Source: Sulfidibacterium sp964473395 (GTDB lineage Bacteria > Bacteroidota > Bacteroidia > Bacteroidales > F082). From it: a stretch of DNA of 18,825 bases. Shown in pieces: positions 14,183 to 18,825 of the stretch. The position numbers and the translations under genes were made by a program. Numbering within the stretch: the first letter of the stretch is position 1; every line of letters begins with the position of its first letter. The DNA is taken from contig CAYYOW010000037.1 of assembly GCA_964473395.1 (NCBI GenBank), positions 1 through 18,825 on the forward strand. Direction: 5' to 3'. The notes under the pieces are model-generated. The model was not told the origin of the DNA. It did not search any database and was given only the letters and a program-made list of their open reading frames with translations.

Positions 14183-15202
14183 TTAAAGAGCGGTACTGCT
14201 CAAAATTTTCTTCATCTCTTCTACCTGCTCTTTCGTGCCGAGGACAAAAATCTTTGAGTCGGGATAAAGTTTGGTGTCCGGCGTGGGATTCAGGATGTAT
14301 TCGCCGGCAGACGTTTTGTATCCGATAATGTTAGCGCCGGTCTTTTTCCGTAATTCCATCTCTTTGATGGGCATATGCAACAGGTCTTTGGGCAAATTGG
14401 TACACATAATTTCCATGAGTTGAACGGGAGAATCACCATGGATGTTCAGATGTTCCATAAACTCCATCACATCGGGTTGTGCCACGAGGGTAGCCATGTG
14501 GGCACCGCCCACGCGTTCGGGCATAACAACGCTGTTGACACCGGCCATACGTAATTTTTTTTCAGAGCTTTCACTGGACGCCCGGCTAATAATGTTGATA
14601 GCAGGATTTAATGTCCGGGCTGTAAGCACCACGAAAAGGTTGTCAGCATCAAGCGGTAGCGTAGTTATCAACGACCGTGCTTTGTCAATACCTGCCTGCA
14701 AAAGCACCTGATCTTCCGTGGAGTCACCTTCAATAAACTGAATGGGTTCGGCAATCTTACTCACCACAAGTTCATGGTCTTTGTCAATCACAATTACTTT
14801 TTCACCGAAAGCTGTAAGTTCCTGGACTACCTGGCTTCCGTTCCGGCCATAGCCGCAGACAATAATATGATTTTCCATCTTTTTTTGTTTTAAATATTTG
14901 AGGTTGCCGCCAAAGAAAAAGCTCAGTTGCGTTTTGAACAGGCTTTGTGTTAGGTTTGATAAAAAGTAGGCGAGGACACCAAGACTTGAAAGGATGATAA
15001 TAATGGTAAATATCTTTCCCGGATCCGACAAAGGTTTAACTTCACGGAACCCTACGGTGGAGACGGTAATCACAGTCATATACAGGGCATCAATTAGCGA
15101 ATAGGACTCAATGAGCATGTACCCTATAGTTCCGATGATCATGAGAATAAGCACGTAAAGGCCGGCTTTTACTAATTCGGGTGTCTGGCTGAAATATCTC
15201 AA
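14183..15202 (-). CDS. Two-TM potassium-channel-like protein with TrkA-N/RCK domain
   Basis: Membrane protein of 339 residues. TM1 is about 13-31, a pore helix and filter lie at about 38-55 and TM2 at about 63-83. An RCK/TrkA-N Rossmann domain follows (IIVCGYGRNGSQVV, GxGxxG at 117-122, acidic D140 after strand 2, GDSTED at 159-164) and then a TrkA-C domain at about 255-335. The layout is that of MthK-like ligand-gated K+ channels. The filter reads T49-V-G-F-R53, where K+ channels usually have TVGYG or TVGFG. The start appears to be TTG at 15202. An in-frame TAA lies six codons upstream, and the next ATG (residue 21) would remove most of TM1. Channel function is likely, but ion selectivity is uncertain because of the arginine. 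Confidence 0.88.
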   Translation of the reverse strand: MRYFSQTPELVKAGLYVLILMIIGTIGYMLIESYSLIDALYMTVITVSTVGFREVKPLSDPGKIFTIIIILSSLGVLAYFLSNLTQSLFKTQLSFFFGGNLKYLKQKKMENHIIVCGYGRNGSQVVQELTAFGEKVIVIDKDHELVVSKIAEPIQFIEGDSTEDQVLLQAGIDKARSLITTLPLDADNLFVVLTARTLNPAINIISRASSESSEKKLRMAGVNSVVMPERVGGAHMATLVAQPDVMEFMEHLNIHGDSPVQLMEIMCTNLPKDLLHMPIKEMELRKKTGANIIGYKTSAGEYILNPTPDTKLYPDSKIFVLGTKEQVEEMKKILSSTAL

Positions 15203-15225
15203 AAAGGTATCTTTTTAGTTTTATG

Positions 15226-15233
15226 CAAAACTA
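15226..15233 (-). promoter_or_regulatory. Putative -7 element of the channel/exchanger operon
   Basis: The minus strand reads TAGTTTTG (TAnnTTTG), 23 bases before the TTG start, giving a leader near 18 bases. Its position supports initiation at that TTG. Confidence 0.5.
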
Positions 15234-15352
15234 AGAAATTATAGCCTTGGAAAGGTTACTGTGTTTTACAGAGCATATATTTACCATGCCCTTACCAAAA
15301 AAACTATTCGCACCCACACGGATTAGAAATCTGAATAACCTAGAGATGCAGA

Positions 15353-16591
15353 TTAAACAGCTGCCTTTAGTTTGGCCGTGCTGGAATTACCAAGTTTCTC
15401 CTCTGCATAACGGAGGGTGACACGCCATATCTTTGTTCTTTTTTTGGAAGGGAGGTCAAACATGGCATCCATCAAAATGGTTTCGAGAATAGAGCGCAGA
15501 CCACGAGCTCCCAGCTTGAATTCAATGGATTTCTCCACCACAAAATCATAAACAGCTTCTTCAAAAGTAAGTTTGATACCGTCCATCTCAAAAAGCTTGA
15601 CAAACTGTTTCACAAGTGCATTTTTTGGTTCAAGAAGAATCCGTTTCAGCGCTTCTTTATCCAGCGGGTTGAGATAAGTAAGGATTGGCAAACGTCCCAC
15701 AATTTCGGGAATCAGTCCGAATTTCTTCAAATCGGCAGGCGAAATATATTGCAACAGGTTTTCCATATCGATGCCCTCTTCCTTATGTCCGGCAAAAGTA
15801 TAACCCACCACATTGGTGCGCAGACGTGCTGCGATAATTCGTCCGATACCCTGAAAAGCACCACCGGAGATAAACAGGATATCTTTGGTATTCACTTGAA
15901 TCATCTTTTGTTCGGGGTGTTTGCGTCCGCCCTGGGGTGGCACATTGATGATGGCTCCTTCCAGCAACTTCAATAAGGCCTGCTGAACGCCTTCGCCAGA
16001 AACATCGCGGGTGATGGACGGGTTGTCACTTTTACGTGCAATTTTATCAATCTCATCAATAAAAATAATACCCTTTTCGGCCGATTTTACATTATAATCA
16101 GCCGATTGCAATAAGCGGGTAAGGATGCTTTCCACATCTTCACCTACATAACCGGCTTCCGTCAGAACAGTGGCATCGGCAATGGCAAAAGGTACGTGGA
16201 GCATACGGGCAATGGTGCGGGCCAGCAGCGTTTTCCCGGTTCCGGTGTCACCCACTAGAATAATGTTGGACTTCTCAATTTCTACCTCATTGGTATCCAT
16301 GGTCTGACCAATACGCTTGTAATGGTTATAAACCGCCACCGAAAGTACCTTTTTGGCATCTTCCTGCCCAATCACATACTGGTCAAGAAAGGCTTTTATT
16401 TCCGCTGGCTTCAGAAGGGTATGATCAATCTTCAGCTCTTTCACTTTTGCATGCAGCTCTTCTTCGAGAATAATTTTTGCCTGCGCAATACAATGATTAC
16501 AAATTTTAGCCTCCATACCGGAAACCAGTATTTCGGTTTCCTCTTTGGGTCTGCCACAAAAGGAACAATGCTCTTCTTTTATTTTTGCCAT
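15353..16591 (-). CDS. clpX: ATP-dependent Clp protease, ATP-binding subunit ClpX
   Basis: AAA+ unfoldase that feeds substrates to ClpP. The 412 residues begin with the C4 zinc-binding domain (C9, C12, C31, C34). Walker A is GDTGTGKT (114-121), Walker B IIFIDEID (D179, E180), the pore loop GYVG (147-150), and sensor/arginine motifs appear in FGLIPEIVGRLP. The ClpP-docking loop, IGF in E. coli, aligns with VGY (262-264). I believe that is common in this phylum but did not check. The start at 16591 (MAKIKEEHCSFCG) has no Shine-Dalgarno sequence. It is 68 bases downstream of clpP, with a small hairpin in that spacer. Confidence 0.97.
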   Translation of the reverse strand: MAKIKEEHCSFCGRPKEETEILVSGMEAKICNHCIAQAKIILEEELHAKVKELKIDHTLLKPAEIKAFLDQYVIGQEDAKKVLSVAVYNHYKRIGQTMDTNEVEIEKSNIILVGDTGTGKTLLARTIARMLHVPFAIADATVLTEAGYVGEDVESILTRLLQSADYNVKSAEKGIIFIDEIDKIARKSDNPSITRDVSGEGVQQALLKLLEGAIINVPPQGGRKHPEQKMIQVNTKDILFISGGAFQGIGRIIAARLRTNVVGYTFAGHKEEGIDMENLLQYISPADLKKFGLIPEIVGRLPILTYLNPLDKEALKRILLEPKNALVKQFVKLFEMDGIKLTFEEAVYDFVVEKSIEFKLGARGLRSILETILMDAMFDLPSKKRTKIWRVTLRYAEEKLGNSSTAKLKAAV

Positions 16592-16609
16592 GGTAGATAT
16601 TTATTACCG

Positions 16610-16628
16610 TTTCGTGCTGCGCACAAAA
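16610..16628 (-). other. Intercistronic hairpin between clpP and clpX
   Basis: TTTTGTGC and GCACGAAA (minus strand) form an 8-bp stem, one pair G-U, around a 3-base loop. No T-run follows, so full termination is unlikely. It could be a processing or stability element that adjusts the clpP:clpX ratio. Confidence 0.35.
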
Positions 16629-16659
16629 CAACTTAAATGACCTGATCGGTTATCTATTT

Positions 16660-17334
16660 TTATTTTCGTATTAGAACTTCATCAATCATACCATAATCTT
16701 TGGCTTCTTTGGCAGTCATCCAATAGTCGCGGTCGCTGTCTTTCCATACTTTTTTGTATGTCTGGCCACTGTGTTTCGAGACGATTTCGTAAAGTTCTTT
16801 TTTCAGCTTTTGAATTTCACGGGCAGTAATTTCAATATCGGAAGCCTGACCTTCTGCACCACCCATAGGCTGGTGAATCAGGACTCTGGAATGGGTAAGT
16901 GCCGTGCGTTTTCCTTTTTCGCCGGCACACAAAATCACAGCCCCCATAGAGGCGGCCATTCCAGTGCAAATAGTTGCTATGTTGGGTTTTATGTACTGCA
17001 TGGTGTCGTATATACCCAAGCCGGCATATACAGAACCGCCGGGTGTGTTCAGGTAAATCTGAATATCACGTGCTGAGTCAGCCGATTCCAAAAACAGCAG
17101 TTGTGCCTGAATAATGTTGGCCACGTAATCATCAATAGGAACACCCAAAAAGATAATCCTGTCCATCATCAACCGCGAAAAGACATCCATTTGGGCTATA
17201 TTCATTTGCCGTTCCTCAATAATGGTGGGAGAAATATAATTTCCGTAAACAGAGCTGTAGCGCTCCAGTGTCAGACTACTGATGCCCATATGCCTGGTGG
17301 CAAATTTTCGGAATTCTTTGCTGCTATTATTCAT
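16660..17334 (-). CDS. clpP: ATP-dependent Clp protease, proteolytic subunit ClpP
   Basis: Tetradecameric serine protease barrel partnered by ClpX. In the 224-residue precursor the catalytic triad is S129 in GMAASMGA, H154 in LIHQPMGG and D203 in DRDYWM. YLNTPGGSVYAGL shapes the oxyanion and substrate channel. About 25-30 N-terminal residues precede the conserved core and may be removed as a propeptide. The ATG at 17334 lies 4 bases after the tig stop codon, so it is probably translationally coupled to tig and co-transcribed with clpX. Confidence 0.97.
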   Translation of the reverse strand: MNNSSKEFRKFATRHMGISSLTLERYSSVYGNYISPTIIEERQMNIAQMDVFSRLMMDRIIFLGVPIDDYVANIIQAQLLFLESADSARDIQIYLNTPGGSVYAGLGIYDTMQYIKPNIATICTGMAASMGAVILCAGEKGKRTALTHSRVLIHQPMGGAEGQASDIEITAREIQKLKKELYEIVSKHSGQTYKKVWKDSDRDYWMTAKEAKDYGMIDEVLIRK

Positions 17335-17338
17335 GGGA

Positions 17339-18688
17339 TTATTGTTTGGGAGTTGAAATTATCTTAACAAATTCGTCAGTGGCGACCTCTTTTTCTTCCT
17401 TCTCAACCTTTTCTTTAAAGTAAGAGATGTAACGTTCGTCCATAAGCTCACCAAAGATACGCTGATATTCTTCTTCATTACTCAAGAGTTGATCCACAAT
17501 TCCTTCCATCTGTGGGTTAGGTTCACCGCCCTCTGGAACTTGGAAATAAGCTCTCACCTTGTTACGTACATCTTCGCGGGTAACTCTTAATGTATCACCG
17601 GAGGCTTCAATAAGTTTTTCTTCAATAAGCTGCCATTTAAAAGTCTTGGCATAACTGTCATACTGACTGTCAATAAGTTCTTTGGTTGCCTTTTCTTTGT
17701 TACTCTCAAATAACCAACGTTTCAGGAATTCATCCGGTAACTCCGGGTTCACTTTTTCGAGCAGAAAATCGATGGTATCTGAAACAAATTGTTTGTCAGC
17801 ATCTTTCTGATAATGGCCGGCCAGGTCTTCACGAATACGATTTTTGAATTCTTCCACGGTTTTTAGCTCATCGGAAGGATAAACCTGTTTGAAAAATTCC
17901 TCATTCAGCTCAGCAGGTTCAGTGTGGATAATATCCTCAATATTAAATGCATAGTCTGATTTCAGCTTTTCATCGCCTCCGGTTAGTCCGAGGAGCTCTT
18001 CAACTTTGGTATCGTTTTTAAAAGCTTTGGCGGGGTTAAACACCACGCGTTTCCCCTTTTCTTTGTCAACAAATTTTTTCTGAATGGTTTTCAGTGCAAT
18101 ATCGGATATAACGAAAGAGCCTTCTTTAGTGTAACCGTTTTCAATGTCGTTGCCTTCTTCGTCAACCTGGGTAAATTTTCCTTTGAGTGTGTCGTCTAAC
18201 TCAGCTTTTTCGGGATGGTCTTCTTTACCGAGGCGTTTCTGGATGTCGGCCAACGCTTTTTCAACCTCTTCGTCGCTAACTTTGATTTTATAATAAGGAA
18301 TTTTGATGCCTTCCGACAGATTCACTTCAACATCAGGAGCAATTCCGACATCGAAAAAGAAATCGAATTCTTTCTGTTTGTCAAAATCAAGGGTGGCTGT
18401 TTTTTCCTCGTTAGGCAATGGGTTTCCCAGCACATTGATTTTATTTTCCTGGATGTAATTGTTGAGAGCATCAGAAATACTTTTGTTCACCTCATCAGCA
18501 AGGACTGCCTTTCCGTACATCCTTTTAATCATTCCCATAGGCACCATTCCGGGTCTGAATCCGGGCATTTTAGCCTCTTTGCGATATGTTTTTAATTGCT
18601 GATTAACTTTCTCAATGTAATCTTCTTCTTTCAGGTTAATATGAACGAGAGCAGTAAGTTTTCCGCTTTCTTCTTTTGTGATATTCAT
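17339..18688 (-). CDS. tig: Trigger factor (ribosome-associated chaperone)
   Basis: Binds at the ribosomal exit tunnel and shields nascent chains. The 449 residues start MNITKEESGKLTALVHINL. The ribosome-binding signature GFRPGMVP is at 43-50, followed by IKRMYGKAV. The central region (about 150-240) stands in place of the FKBP-like PPIase domain and is divergent, with no clear active-site motif, so prolyl isomerase activity is doubtful. The C-terminal half is the helical chaperone cradle, rich in Lys/Glu. It is the first protein gene of the tig-clpP-clpX operon. The ATG follows the tRNA-Leu 3' end by 28 bases, with no promoter motif in between. Confidence 0.95.
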   Translation of the reverse strand: MNITKEESGKLTALVHINLKEEDYIEKVNQQLKTYRKEAKMPGFRPGMVPMGMIKRMYGKAVLADEVNKSISDALNNYIQENKINVLGNPLPNEEKTATLDFDKQKEFDFFFDVGIAPDVEVNLSEGIKIPYYKIKVSDEEVEKALADIQKRLGKEDHPEKAELDDTLKGKFTQVDEEGNDIENGYTKEGSFVISDIALKTIQKKFVDKEKGKRVVFNPAKAFKNDTKVEELLGLTGGDEKLKSDYAFNIEDIIHTEPAELNEEFFKQVYPSDELKTVEEFKNRIREDLAGHYQKDADKQFVSDTIDFLLEKVNPELPDEFLKRWLFESNKEKATKELIDSQYDSYAKTFKWQLIEEKLIEASGDTLRVTREDVRNKVRAYFQVPEGGEPNPQMEGIVDQLLSNEEEYQRIFGELMDERYISYFKEKVEKEEKEVATDEFVKIISTPKQ

Positions 18689-18716
18689 TGAAATGATTTT
18701 TGTTTAAATAAAAAAG

Positions 18717-18798
18717 TGCGGATGAAGGGACTCGAACCCCCACGCCTTGCGGCACCAGATCCTAAGTCTAGCGCGTCTACCAATTTCGCCACATCCGC
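18717..18798 (-). tRNA. tRNA-Leu (anticodon UAG)
   Basis: The cloverleaf folds on the minus strand. Acceptor GCGGATG (18792-18798) pairs with CATCCGC (18718-18724), with discriminator A at 18717. The anticodon loop CTTAGGA has TAG at 18762-18764, reading CUA and other CUN codons. A long class II variable arm (GCC/GGC around GCAA) is typical of tRNA-Leu, and the T-loop GGTTCGAGTCC is intact. CCA is not encoded. It lies directly upstream of tig on the same strand. Confidence 0.96.
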
Positions 18799-18825
18799 AA
18801 AATATTTTCTCCTTTTAAAGGGGTG

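Overview
The window reads as core chromosome of a Bacteroidota bacterium, probably order Bacteroidales or a close relative. Protein sequences look typical of that phylum. Start codons generally lack a Shine-Dalgarno sequence. Several upstream regions carry the Bacteroidota -7 element TAnnTTTG, and one has the full TTTG-N19-TATATTTG form. The tig-clpP-clpX order is conserved. No transposon, phage, CRISPR array or clearly acquired island is visible, and no gap between genes exceeds about 260 bases.

Layout, left to right. (1) Minus strand, bases 1-5128: a TolB-like beta-propeller lipoprotein, a prolyl-tRNA editing protein (YbaK/ProXp-ala type), arginine deiminase (arcA) and NAD-dependent DNA ligase (ligA, cut by the window edge). 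The spacers here hold degenerate short-period repeats of 11, 8 and 7 bp. (2) uvrA on the minus strand, divergent from an ECF-type sigma factor on the plus strand, which is followed by a 60-residue protein of unknown function. (3) A CYTH-domain triphosphatase (minus), endonuclease III (nth, plus) and the NADH/NAD+ sensor Rex (plus). (4) A perfect bidirectional terminator, then a bcp-recA operon on the minus strand. (5) A minus-strand ion-transport pair: a K+-channel-like protein with a TrkA-N/RCK domain and an unusual selectivity filter, then a CaCA-family cation/Ca2+ exchanger. (6) tRNA-Leu(UAG), trigger factor, clpP and clpX, all minus strand.

Functionally, the window is rich in genome maintenance: ligA seals nicks, uvrA recognises bulky lesions, nth removes oxidised pyrimidines and recA drives recombination. 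These sit among redox genes, namely the bcp peroxiredoxin immediately upstream of recA and rex next to nth. The protein quality-control operon couples nascent-chain folding (Tig) to ATP-dependent proteolysis (ClpXP).

I do not see a clear-cut new multi-gene system. The points most worth a second look are the 11-bp periodic tract between arcA and ligA, the small protein behind the sigma factor with a perfect TTGACA-N17-TATAAT at its start, the TVGFR filter of the channel, and a possible 3' pseudoknot between two convergent genes.
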